From assembly GCA_934229395.1 (NCBI GenBank), contig CAKQDL010000009.1, forward strand, positions 1 through 51,802: a stretch of DNA of 51,802 nt, written 5' to 3'. The first letter of the stretch is position 1. Every line of letters begins with the position of its first letter. The notes below the pieces were generated by a model. The model saw only the letters and a list, made by a program, of their open reading frames with translations. It had not been told where the DNA came from and did not search any database. The position numbers and the translations under genes are program-made. This stretch comes from an uncultured Peptococcaceae bacterium (GTDB lineage: Bacteria; Bacillota; Peptococcia; Peptococcales; Peptococcaceae). This document shows, piece after piece, positions 1 to 6,788 of the stretch.

Positions 1-79
1 GTTCTCTTTTCGCTACAAGAAACAAATCAATGACATTTTGAGCTGCGCCGCTATCCCAGCGCGGCAAGGAGACAGCAAT

Positions 80-624
80 ATGAAAAGAATCACAAGAATC
101 ATTCGTCCGATCATCTGCATGGATGTCCTTCTCTTTGCCAGGACCACGGCAGTCACGGGCTGCTATTATGCCCATTGTGAAAACGAAATCGGCAGCAGGG
201 ATAAGTTGGACAGAACACCGCCATTTTCGGCCACTTCGCCAGCAACTGCGAACCGGACGGTGTGCGGTTCACCAAGCTATACCGCTATATGGACGCAGAC
301 TTCACAAAGGAGCATCCGTATATCTATCTCTCTGTGGATGGCGAGGATATGATTTTTCAGATCACCGCGCTGTTCATCACTGATATTGGTTTTGACTATA
401 TTGCACCCAATCCCTCGGGAGATGATCTGACCTGCTTCTTTGAGACGATCGCGCGGAAAAAATGGCTTGACTTTGATGGCGTGACCTTCTCCACCTGCTG
501 CCGGAAGTATGACAAGGCCAACAGCGGCAATCAGCGGCTGGTGGTCATGGCGAAGCTGCTGCCGGAGGGGGCGACCGTGCAGGCGTTCAGCGTATCCCTT
601 GTGGATAGTCCTGAAATGCCCTAA
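80..624 (+). pseudogene. Class B sortase remnant, internally deleted and frameshifted
   Basis: The start at 80 follows GGAG at 67-70 and opens a frame with an N-terminal membrane-anchor-like stretch, ending near a SRDKLD motif. The frame then changes: the later part (about 211-624) reads GQNTAIFGHF and continues to FSTCCRKYD and NQRLVVMAKL. The latter two match the catalytic STC and the arginine-containing end of sortase B. The middle of the enzyme, including the usual GHNM histidine context, is missing or altered. Sortases anchor surface proteins to peptidoglycan, and class B copies are frequent cargo of Bacillota integrative elements. I infer a dead gene at the edge of an inserted element. 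The family call rests on the C-terminal motifs only. Confidence 0.55.
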
Positions 625-696
625 AAGAAATCAGAATATGACGATAATAGGACACCCATCCTTGCGGTATTGAAAAGCAGCGTATGGTATAGGGAA

Positions 697-733
697 AACG
701 GCGTCCGCTCTGTACGGGGCGGCCGTTGTTTTT
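697..733 (+). terminator. Rho-independent terminator
   Basis: AACGGC at 697-702 pairs with GCCGTT at 722-727, with further GC pairs inside, and is followed by a T run at 729-733. It lies downstream of the broken sortase. Confidence 0.5.
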
Positions 734-778
734 ACTGTCCCAACATTTTTCAGATGGAAGGGACCTATGCGTATGGCA

Positions 779-874
779 GGAGAGCATAGGAGGTGCCGCT
801 AATGCTGCGGCAACAAGCCGTGCCGGGAGCATAACCGGGCGATACCCGGACACCGTAGAATACCTATGCCCTCC
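779..874 (+). other. Structured-RNA-like segment of unknown class
   Basis: GGAG (779-782) plus GCATAGG (784-790) can pair with CCTATGC (863-869) plus CTCC (871-874), giving a closing stem of about 11 bp. Inside are a TGCCGC/GCGGCA hairpin (794-799 with 807-812) and a CCGGG/CCCGG hairpin near 835-849. No convincing ORF covers it, and a terminator follows at 904-942. I do not recognise a known riboswitch or intron domain. It may be a non-coding RNA of the inserted element, or only repeat-rich junk at its end. Confidence 0.35.
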
Positions 875-903
875 GACAGCCGCCGACAATTTCCATACTC
901 GAA

Positions 904-942
904 GCGCCCATGCAGGCTTTTATGTCTGTGTGGGCGTTTTTT
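904..942 (+). terminator. Rho-independent terminator at the edge of the inserted segment
   Basis: GCCCATGCAGGC (906-917) pairs with GTCTGTGTGGGC (924-935), allowing wobble pairs, followed by TTTTTT at 937-942. It sits just before the point where amidohydrolase similarity begins. Confidence 0.6.
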
Positions 943-948
943 GCCCTT

Positions 949-1173
949 CACACAGCCACCCTCTTAAATGCCCAAATTGCCGATATTGACCAACTCACAG
1001 GGAGCATTGAGGTCGGCAAGGCCGCCGATATGATCATAACTCGCGACAACCCCCTCGTGCGTCCACACGTCCTCAGAAACGTGTCGATGGTCATCAAAGA
1101 AGGCGCGTTGATTGCCGAACCAAAGGTCAAAAAAATCGACCTCTGCGAAAAAGAGCTCGATAAGTTCGTATAA
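949..1173 (+). pseudogene. Amidohydrolase C-terminal fragment
   Basis: The frame reads HTATLLNAQIADID, GSIEVGKAADMII, DNPL and a final VIKEGALI block. These match the end of metal-dependent amidohydrolases of the imidazolonepropionase type, where GxIexGKxADl and NPL precede the last strands of the composite domain. A full enzyme has about 400 residues; only about 75 remain, and the metal-binding HxH and catalytic residues are absent. The fragment starts right after the terminator at 904-942, so an insertion or deletion joined foreign DNA to it near 945-955. It is not expected to be functional. The frame does extend upstream to an ATG at 910, but that codon lies inside the terminator. Confidence 0.65.
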
Positions 1174-1177
1174 AAAA

Positions 1178-1218
1178 GAAGAGCGCCAATGTCATTCTGG
1201 ATATTGACGCTCTTTTCT
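1178..1218. terminator. Bidirectional terminator
   Basis: AGAGCGCCAAT (1180-1190) pairs with ATTGACGCTCT (1202-1212), flanked by A-rich and T-rich runs. It can serve both the amidohydrolase remnant on the + strand and moaE on the - strand. Confidence 0.7.
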
Positions 1219-1226
1219 TATGTTTT

Positions 1227-1622
1227 TCACGCGTGGTGTTCTGTTTCTTGGACGCATTCTGTTTTTATTTTTCCTACGAGGAAGCTTAGGGCGTCGATTA
1301 CGTGGGGGCGGATGTCGCCACCTATGAGGACGTACATAATGTCGTCGCCCACGGCGAGCTCGCCTTCGTTGAGCCACAGGCGAATGTGGCCAATACCCGG
1401 GAGGGCGTAGGCTGCATCGATGGCGTCAAGCACCTTCTCTTCGTCGTAGGAAAAGGTCATACCGGTTACAGACGCAGCACTCGCGTCGCCCTCGCGCACC
1501 AAGGCGCGCGGTGTTTGGCGTACCACGCCGTTGTGCAAAAGATACATGCCGATGTCGCCAGCGGCTTCAAGCTCCTTGGCTTCTGTGAGCCAAGCGTCTA
1601 CAGATGGGGTTGGTTTGCTCAT
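1227..1622 (-). CDS. moaE: Molybdopterin synthase large subunit MoaE-like protein
   Basis: The 131-residue product carries the MoaE signatures GMYLLHNGVVR, a GMTFSYDEEKV block, RLWLNEGELAVGDDIM and GGDIRPHVIDAL. MoaE transfers sulfur from MoaD thiocarboxylate to precursor Z, making molybdopterin in the cytoplasm. Its length is close to the usual 130-150. The start at 1622 follows AAGGAG six bases upstream. It forms a two-gene unit with the 82-codon gene at 1635-1883 and lies divergent from the tungstate transporter, which fits synthesis of a tungsten or molybdenum pterin cofactor. No moaD or other cofactor genes lie in the window. Confidence 0.8.
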   Translation of the reverse strand: MSKPTPSVDAWLTEAKELEAAGDIGMYLLHNGVVRQTPRALVREGDASAASVTGMTFSYDEEKVLDAIDAAYALPGIGHIRLWLNEGELAVGDDIMYVLIGGDIRPHVIDALSFLVGKIKTECVQETEHHA

Positions 1623-1634
1623 GTTTTCTCCTTC

Positions 1635-1883
1635 TTAGCCGCCTGCCGATACAAAGCACAGAAAAAAGCGGCGGTAAATGGTTTGTTCTTCGCTAGGTGG
1701 TCCGTCAAAGGTAATCTCGGTGCGCTGCGGCTGAAAACGCGCCTGGGGATTTGGCGGAACGGGGGAAAAGGTGATAGCGGTATGCAAAAACTGGTAGCCG
1801 GCGCCCTGTGGCACCACATCTATTTGCGCGTCAAAAAAGCTGCGCAGCCGCGCTTCATCAAGGGCCCAAATTTCATTTATCAT
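1635..1883 (-). CDS. Small protein of unknown function upstream of moaE
   Basis: This 82-residue ORF begins after GGAGGTG at a good spacing and ends 12 bases before moaE, so both are probably co-transcribed from a -10-like TATAAT just upstream on the - strand. I do not recognise the family. It has no signal peptide, no membrane segment and only one cysteine, near the C-terminus. Its acidic N-terminus (NEIWALDEARL) is followed by a proline-rich middle. The placement suggests a cofactor-related role, but that is context only. Confidence 0.55.
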   Translation of the reverse strand: MINEIWALDEARLRSFFDAQIDVVPQGAGYQFLHTAITFSPVPPNPQARFQPQRTEITFDGPPSEEQTIYRRFFLCFVSAGG

Positions 1884-1914
1884 TGCAGCACCTCCACGCG
1901 TCTATTATATAATA

Positions 1915-1943
1915 TTGAAGAGGAGGAGGAAAGCTGTTATAAT
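1915..1943 (+). promoter_or_regulatory. Sigma-A type promoter for tupABC
   Basis: TTGAAG (1915-1920), a 17-base spacer, then TATAAT (1938-1943). Transcription would begin near 1950, leaving a leader of about 140 bases before tupA. Confidence 0.65.
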
Positions 1944-1949
1944 AAAGAG

Positions 1950-2088
1950 CTGTAAGGTACCAATCCCGCAAGGCGTGGGCAAGGTGCATTCTTTTCAAAG
2001 CGGTGGACGAGCCTCTTTCTAAAGTCAAACGAAAATGGCCTTGGGGAGAAGTGTGTTTTTTTTATTACAATTTTATGGAGGAAATAAA
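1950..2088 (+). other. tupA 5' leader, possible regulatory RNA
   Basis: This leader of about 140 bases has several short GC-rich complementary stretches (for example CCCGC and GCGTGGG near 1966-1980) and ends in a T-rich tract and GGAGG at 2077-2081. A metal-pterin operon could use a leader riboswitch, but I cannot match it to the Moco motif with confidence. Confidence 0.3.
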
Positions 2089-3108
2089 ATGAAAAGAACA
2101 ATCGCTTTAATGTTGTCTTTGGTCATGATGTTTTCCTTTACCGCTTGTGGCGGTAGCAACGATCAAGCAGCAACAAGTGCAGCAAGTGAAAGCAGCGCAA
2201 CCGAAGAAAAAGCAGAAACAAAGGAACTCGGCACCGTCATTCTCATGGAAAAAGACGATGACATGAAAAACACCTACACCGCCATCGCAGTGAACCCAGA
2301 AGCGCCATTTGTGGACGCTAATGGTACTGCTGTAAGCGATGTAGCAATCAACACCGCCGGCGCAGATGCCCTTATGCATTGGCTCCTTTCTGAAGAAGCC
2401 CTCGCAATGGCAGCAGATTTTGGCTACGATGATTACGGCGAATACCTCTTCTATCGCCAAGATGATGCGCCAGTGTATGATGGCGAAATTGCAAAGGCCA
2501 CCGAAGACACCAAGACCATCCGTCTTTCTACCACCACCTCTGTCAACGACTCCGGCCTCTTGGCTGAGCTCCTTCCAGTGTTTGAACAAAAGTACGGCTA
2601 CACTGTAGAAGTGACTTCTGATGGTACTGGTAAGGCCATTGCAGCTGCCGAAAACGGCAACGCAGACCTCATCCTCGTTCACGCAAAAGACAAGGAAGAA
2701 GAATTTGTACAAAAGGGCTTTGGCCGCGTGGTCGATGGCTTTGATAGCGAACGCGTTTCCTTCCTTTACAACTACTTCGTGCTCTGCGGTCCAAAGGACG
2801 ATCCAGCTGGCGTGAAGGACGCTGCTTCTGTTAAGGATGCATTTGCAGCCATTGCAGAACAAAAGGCTCCATTCATTTCTCGTGGTGACGGTTCCGGTAC
2901 ACACACCAAGGAACTCACGCTCTGGCCAGAATCCTTGGGTATCACCGAAGATGCAGCCAGCTTTGAACAATACAAAGACTGGTACACCTCTGCCAACGCT
3001 GGCATGGGCGCTTGTCTCGTTATGGCTGAAGAACAAGGTGCCTACATCCTCACCGATAAGGCCACCTTCCTTACCTTCCAAGCCAACGGTGGACAAATCG
3101 AAAAGTAA
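2089..3108 (+). CDS. tupA: Tungstate ABC transporter substrate-binding lipoprotein, apparently circularly permuted
   Basis: The start at 2089 follows GGAGG. The 339-residue product has a lipoprotein signal peptide with lipobox FTAC (Cys20) and a serine/glutamate-rich linker. TupA hallmarks are present: STTTSVNDSGLL near residue 145, and SRGDGSGTHTKE, both oxyanion-binding. The order is unusual. In the family, the segment ILVEGD..NPY.VIAVNP and the final FG..YGE.LF strand form the C-terminus. Here a matching segment (VILMEKDDD, AIAVNPEAPF, FGYDDYGEYLFY) comes first, at about residues 45-125. The protein stops right after TDKATFLTF, where that segment would normally begin. It is exported and tethered outside the membrane, handing tungstate to TupB/TupC. 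Confidence 0.85.
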   Translation: MKRTIALMLSLVMMFSFTACGGSNDQAATSAASESSATEEKAETKELGTVILMEKDDDMKNTYTAIAVNPEAPFVDANGTAVSDVAINTAGADALMHWLLSEEALAMAADFGYDDYGEYLFYRQDDAPVYDGEIAKATEDTKTIRLSTTTSVNDSGLLAELLPVFEQKYGYTVEVTSDGTGKAIAAAENGNADLILVHAKDKEEEFVQKGFGRVVDGFDSERVSFLYNYFVLCGPKDDPAGVKDAASVKDAFAAIAEQKAPFISRGDGSGTHTKELTLWPESLGITEDAASFEQYKDWYTSANAGMGACLVMAEEQGAYILTDKATFLTFQANGGQIEK

Positions 3109-3133
3109 TCGTTTAAACTATATGCACATTGCC

Positions 3134-3162
3134 AATCCCGTGGTGACCCCACGGGATTTTTT
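3134..3162 (+). terminator. Intercistronic attenuating terminator between tupA and tupB
   Basis: A perfect 10-bp stem, AATCCCGTGG (3134-3143) with CCACGGGATT (3149-3158), has a five-base loop and is followed by T's to 3162. It likely keeps the binding protein in excess over the permease and ATPase. Confidence 0.8.
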
Positions 3163-3181
3163 AAAAGCAGGGGGACGACGT

Positions 3182-3868
3182 ATGGAAACAGCATTACAAA
3201 AAGCCTTGGCGCTTATTTTATCAGGCGACCGCGAGCTTCTAGATATTCTGGGCGTTACAGCCACCATGAGCATTCAAAGCTCCATCATAGCCCTGCTTTT
3301 GGGCGTGCCCATGGGGATTTGGCTAGGGAGCTGTCGTTTTCCAGGCAGGAGCGTGCTTGTTGTGTGTAACCGCACGCTGATGAGCATGCCACCTGTGGTT
3401 TGCGGGCTGCTTTTTTATATGCTCTTTTCGGGTGTGGGGCCGTTTCGCTCCTTGCATTTGCTCTTTACCGTCAAGATTATGATTATGGCTCAGGTGGTCC
3501 TCCTCACGCCGATTGTGGTGAGCAACATGGAGGCCTATGTGGGCGGTGTGGCGCCCATGGTGCGCGAAACGGCTCGGGGCTTGCGCTTGGGCCCTTTTAA
3601 AACCCTAAGGCTTTTGATGAACGAATGCACCTACCAAATTTTTGCTGCCTATCTCTTGGCCTTTGGGCGCTCGGTGGCAGAGGTTGGCGCTGTTTCCATG
3701 GTTGGCGGGGCCATTTCGTGGAAAACCAACGTTATGACCACAGCCATCATGCAATACACCAATCGTGGTAATTTTTCTCTAGGGATTGCCCTAGGTATCA
3801 TCCTAATGAGCATTTCCTTGGGTGTGAACGTTGTTATGACCATCATGCAGGGGAGGATGAGCAAATGA
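3182..3868 (+). CDS. tupB: Tungstate ABC transporter permease
   Basis: The 228-residue integral membrane protein has about five hydrophobic segments. It carries a cytoplasmic EAA-type loop (RETARGLRLGPFKTLRLLM) that docks on the ATPase, as in binding-protein-dependent permeases of the tungstate/molybdate group. The start at 3182 was chosen for the GGGGG ribosome binding site upstream; the frame is open further 5' through the tupA terminus but has no site there. Its stop overlaps the tupC start by four bases (ATGA), so translation is coupled. Confidence 0.82.
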   Translation: METALQKALALILSGDRELLDILGVTATMSIQSSIIALLLGVPMGIWLGSCRFPGRSVLVVCNRTLMSMPPVVCGLLFYMLFSGVGPFRSLHLLFTVKIMIMAQVVLLTPIVVSNMEAYVGGVAPMVRETARGLRLGPFKTLRLLMNECTYQIFAAYLLAFGRSVAEVGAVSMVGGAISWKTNVMTTAIMQYTNRGNFSLGIALGIILMSISLGVNVVMTIMQGRMSK

Positions 3869-4518
3869 GAATCGGCGCCTTCAAAAAAACCTACGCAGGG
3901 CGCACGGTGCTGGATTTTCCGGACTTTGAGCTTAAAGAGGGCAACATCTACGCCGTTATTGGCGCCAATGGCTGCGGCAAATCCACACTGGCCAAGGTCC
4001 TTTCCGGTGTGCTTCGCGCAGACAGCGGCCGCGCGCCGCTAGAGGGGGTAGAGGTGGGCTATATGCCCCAAAAAAACTTCGCCTTTCGTATGACCACCCG
4101 CGCCAACATCATGCTCGCAGGTAGCGACAAGGCGCGCTGCGAGAGACTCATGGAGCGGCTGGATTTAACGCATTTGGCCAACACCCGCGCCCAAAGCCTT
4201 TCGGGCGGCGAAACAGCGCGCATGGCCCTAGCTAGGCTTTGCATGGCAACTTGTGCGCTCCTCCTTTTGGATGAGCCAACAGCCGCCATGGACATTGCCT
4301 CCACCCACGCCTCTGAAGCCCTCATTAGGGACTATGCCCAAGAAACCCACGCCACCGTCCTCCTCATTACCCATAGCCTCGCCCAAGCCGCACGCCTCGC
4401 TGATGAGCTCCTCTTTTTGGACAAGGGCCAGCTTGTGGAGTACGGCAGCAAGGAGAGCCTCCTGCACGAGCCAAAAACTCAAGCCCTCAAACGTTTTATA
4501 GAGTTTTACGAAGCATAA
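3865..4518 (+). CDS. tupC: Tungstate ABC transporter ATP-binding protein
   Basis: The 217-residue ATPase has Walker A GANGCGKST (about residues 33-41), a Q-loop in GYMPQKN, the signature LSGGE, Walker B LLLLDEP and the switch histidine in LLITHS. It powers tungstate import together with TupB. It is shorter than many ABC ATPases and lacks a C-terminal regulatory domain such as the molbindin fold of ModC. It is the last gene of the operon; a strong terminator follows five bases after the stop. Confidence 0.85.
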   Translation: MRIGAFKKTYAGRTVLDFPDFELKEGNIYAVIGANGCGKSTLAKVLSGVLRADSGRAPLEGVEVGYMPQKNFAFRMTTRANIMLAGSDKARCERLMERLDLTHLANTRAQSLSGGETARMALARLCMATCALLLLDEPTAAMDIASTHASEALIRDYAQETHATVLLITHSLAQAARLADELLFLDKGQLVEYGSKESLLHEPKTQALKRFIEFYEA

Positions 4519-4522
4519 AAAG

Positions 4523-4559
4523 TACGCCATACCCTTTTTGGGGGCATGGCGTATTTTTT
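4523..4559. terminator. Terminator after tupC
   Basis: TACGCCAT (4523-4530) pairs with ATGGCGTA (4546-4553), with a CCC/GGG extension inside, followed by a T run. A matching A run upstream allows use by the - strand methyltransferase gene as well. Confidence 0.75.
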
Positions 4560-4586
4560 ATGGAGGCAGGGGTTAGGTAATGGGGG

Positions 4587-5699
4587 TTACCAAACCTTTT
4601 CGGAGATTTCTTTTACGCGAGCGAGTTTGGCCCATTCTTCTTCTTCGGTGAGCTTGTTGCCGATTTCGCAGGAGGCGAAGCCACATTGTGGGCTGAGGTA
4701 GAGGTTTTCTAGTGGCACGTATTGGCTTGCTTCCTTGATGCGGGCCACGATTGGTGCTTCTTCTTCAAGCACTGGGGACTTGGAGGTCAAAAGACCCAAT
4801 ACAACCTTCTTACCTTCTGGCACAAAGCGGAGGGGTTCAAAGCCGCCGGAACGGTCGTCGTCAAATTCGAGGTAGAAGCCGTCAACGTTTTCTCTGCTAA
4901 AGAGGATGTCGGCGATTGGTTCATAGCCGCCAGAGGAGGCCCAGGTGGAGTGATAGTTGCCACGGCAAACGTGGGTGTTGATCACAAGGTCGTCTGGACG
5001 GCCTTCTAGGGCGAGGTTGTTGAGACGGAGGTATTCTTCGCCAATTTCCTTGGCGCTTTCTTCGCCGTTAGGAAGGTGGGATTGGTAGCCAGCGTCGCAG
5101 AGCATCCCCCAGGTGCAGTCGTCAAATTGAATGTTGCGGCAGCCAGCTGCGTAAAGATCTGCAATGACGGTGCGGTAAGCTGCAGCAATGTCTTGGAGGA
5201 GGGCTTCATGGTCTGGGTAGACCTTTTCGGTGTTGAGGGTGTTGTCCTCGCGGTAGAGCTCTGCAAGGAGCTGAGCTGGTGCAGGAATGGTTTGGCGCGC
5301 CACGGTGTTGTCGTCTTCAAACTGCTTGAGAAACTTGAAGTGTTCTACGAAAGGATGGTTTTCGCCAGTGATTTTGCCACGCACGGCGATGGAGCCTGGG
5401 GTGGTTTCTTCACCCTTGAAGAAGTAGCCGTGGTCGAGGGTGATTTCGTCGATGCCGTTGAATCCCCACATAAAATCGAGGTGCCAGTAGCTGCGGCGGA
5501 ATTCGCCGTCGGTGATGACGTGATAGCCAGAAGCCTTTTGCTTTTCTACAAGCTTGGTGATTTCTTCGTTTTCAATCTTGGTGAGCTCTTCGTGGCTGAG
5601 GTTTCCTTCGGCATAAGCAGCGCGAGCGGCCTTGAGGTTTTCTGGGCGAAGGAAGGAGCCGACGATATCATATTTAAAAGGTGCGTTTTGGTTGTACAT
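4587..5699 (-). CDS. MetE C-terminal-like cobalamin-independent methyltransferase (YxjG/YxjH type)
   Basis: The 370-residue protein matches the catalytic half of cobalamin-independent methionine synthase. It has an N-terminal GSFLRP, DGEFRR, an IQFDDC strand, THVCRGN, YLEFDDDRSG and SPQCGFAS. The His-x-Cys, Glu and later Cys supply the expected zinc ligands. It lacks the MetE N-terminal barrel, as do B. subtilis YxjG/YxjH, which use a methyl donor not settled by sequence. The product is probably methionine or a related thioether. The start at 5699 follows GAGAGAGG; the frame upstream of it is spurious. A LysR gene lies 97 bases upstream in the same direction. Confidence 0.8.
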   Translation of the reverse strand: MYNQNAPFKYDIVGSFLRPENLKAARAAYAEGNLSHEELTKIENEEITKLVEKQKASGYHVITDGEFRRSYWHLDFMWGFNGIDEITLDHGYFFKGEETTPGSIAVRGKITGENHPFVEHFKFLKQFEDDNTVARQTIPAPAQLLAELYREDNTLNTEKVYPDHEALLQDIAAAYRTVIADLYAAGCRNIQFDDCTWGMLCDAGYQSHLPNGEESAKEIGEEYLRLNNLALEGRPDDLVINTHVCRGNYHSTWASSGGYEPIADILFSRENVDGFYLEFDDDRSGGFEPLRFVPEGKKVVLGLLTSKSPVLEEEAPIVARIKEASQYVPLENLYLSPQCGFASCEIGNKLTEEEEWAKLARVKEISEKVW

Positions 5700-5796
5700 G
5701 GTTGTGTTTCCTCTCTCTCGTTGATGTGTGTTTATTAAACCATACAGAGAGCTAGGTGTAAAATACTTAAAAATGACGGTTTGCCATAGCTTTTTG

Positions 5797-6714
5797 CTAT
5801 AGCTGTTCAGTGCAGCTGGCCACGTATTTTTTGAGGGCGTCGATGTAGAGGGCGGCCAGCGGCGTGAGCAGTCCCTTGTCGTGGGTGATGTAGCCCAGGT
5901 GCATATCGCCTTCGGCCAAAAGCGGCACAGCGACAATGTTTTCGCCGTTGAGCTCCTTATCGATGACGCCACTACAGATGGTGTAGCCGTCAAGGCCAAT
6001 GAGGAGGTTAAAAAGGGTGGCGCGGTCCATCACGCGGATGTTTTTTTTGCGAATGGCGGTGGAAAAAATTTCCTCCGAAAAATAAAAGGAGTTGTGCTCG
6101 CCCTGCTCGTAGGAAAGATAAGGATAAGGCGCCAAATCGTCCATGGTGACGGCGGTGCGTGTGGCCAAGGGATTGGTGGCGCTGACAAAAATATGAGGCG
6201 AGGCGGTAAAAAGCTCGGTGAATTTGAGATTGTTGGCGCGCAGGAGCTTAAAAATAACATCGCGGTTGAAGTCGTTGTAATAGAGAATGCCGATTTCGCT
6301 TTTCATGCGCGCCACATCCTCGATGATGGTGTAGGTTTGGGTTTCGATAAGGCTCAGATCATACTCGTCGCGGCCGTAGGTTTTAATGAGATCCACAAAG
6401 GCGTTGACGGCGAAGGAATAATGCTGAGTAGAAATGCGCAGCTCCTGTTTGTGGTGGGCGTGGGTTTTGTATTTTTCTTCCATAAGGGCCACCTGCTCCA
6501 AAATTTGGCGGGCGTAGCCGAGAAAAATCTCGCCCTCCTTAGAGAGGTCGGCGCCCTTGTTGGTGCGTTCAAAAATGGTGACGTCCATTTCCTTTTCGAG
6601 GTCCTTGATGGCGCGGGTGAGGCTCGGCTGGCTCAAAAACAGGCTCTTGGCAGCCTCGCTGAAGCTGCCTGTTTCGGCCACAGCCACAATGTAGCGCAAT
6701 TGCTGTAGGGTCAT
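5797..6714 (-). CDS. LysR-family transcriptional regulator
   Basis: The 305-residue length is typical of LysR. The N-terminal winged helix-turn-helix is clear (LQQLRYIVAVAETGSFSEAA, then SQPSLTRAIKDLE). A linker helix and a periplasmic-binding-like effector domain follow. The start at 6714 follows AAAGGA at six bases. It lies upstream of, and co-directional with, the MetE-like gene, so it may control methionine or sulfur metabolism; the effector cannot be read from sequence. An inverted repeat ATAGC...GCTAT overlaps its 3' end and may weakly terminate it. Confidence 0.8.
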   Translation of the reverse strand: MTLQQLRYIVAVAETGSFSEAAKSLFLSQPSLTRAIKDLEKEMDVTIFERTNKGADLSKEGEIFLGYARQILEQVALMEEKYKTHAHHKQELRISTQHYSFAVNAFVDLIKTYGRDEYDLSLIETQTYTIIEDVARMKSEIGILYYNDFNRDVIFKLLRANNLKFTELFTASPHIFVSATNPLATRTAVTMDDLAPYPYLSYEQGEHNSFYFSEEIFSTAIRKKNIRVMDRATLFNLLIGLDGYTICSGVIDKELNGENIVAVPLLAEGDMHLGYITHDKGLLTPLAALYIDALKKYVASCTEQL

Positions 6715-6739
6715 GATGTGTCCTTTCTATATGAAAACG

Positions 6740-6779
6740 AAAGAAGCCCTCACCATTAAACGGGGTGAAAGGCTTCTTC
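6740..6779 (-). terminator. Terminator after the GH26 gene
   Basis: GAAGAAGCC...CACC and GGTG...GGCTTCTTC arms span 6740-6779 and fold on either strand. On the - strand the hairpin is followed by TTTCGTTTT, ten bases past the glycosidase stop. Confidence 0.7.
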
Positions 6780-6788
6780 TCAATGCAC

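Noticed and set aside
1950..2088. Molybdenum cofactor riboswitch upstream of tupA
   Set aside because: The context suits it, but I could not line up the conserved paired and single-stranded blocks, so it is left as an unassigned leader.
2107..3096. A 329-codon open frame on the - strand inside tupA
   Set aside because: It is the antisense shadow of tupA. The + strand has a signal peptide, family motifs and a ribosome binding site; the antisense product has none.
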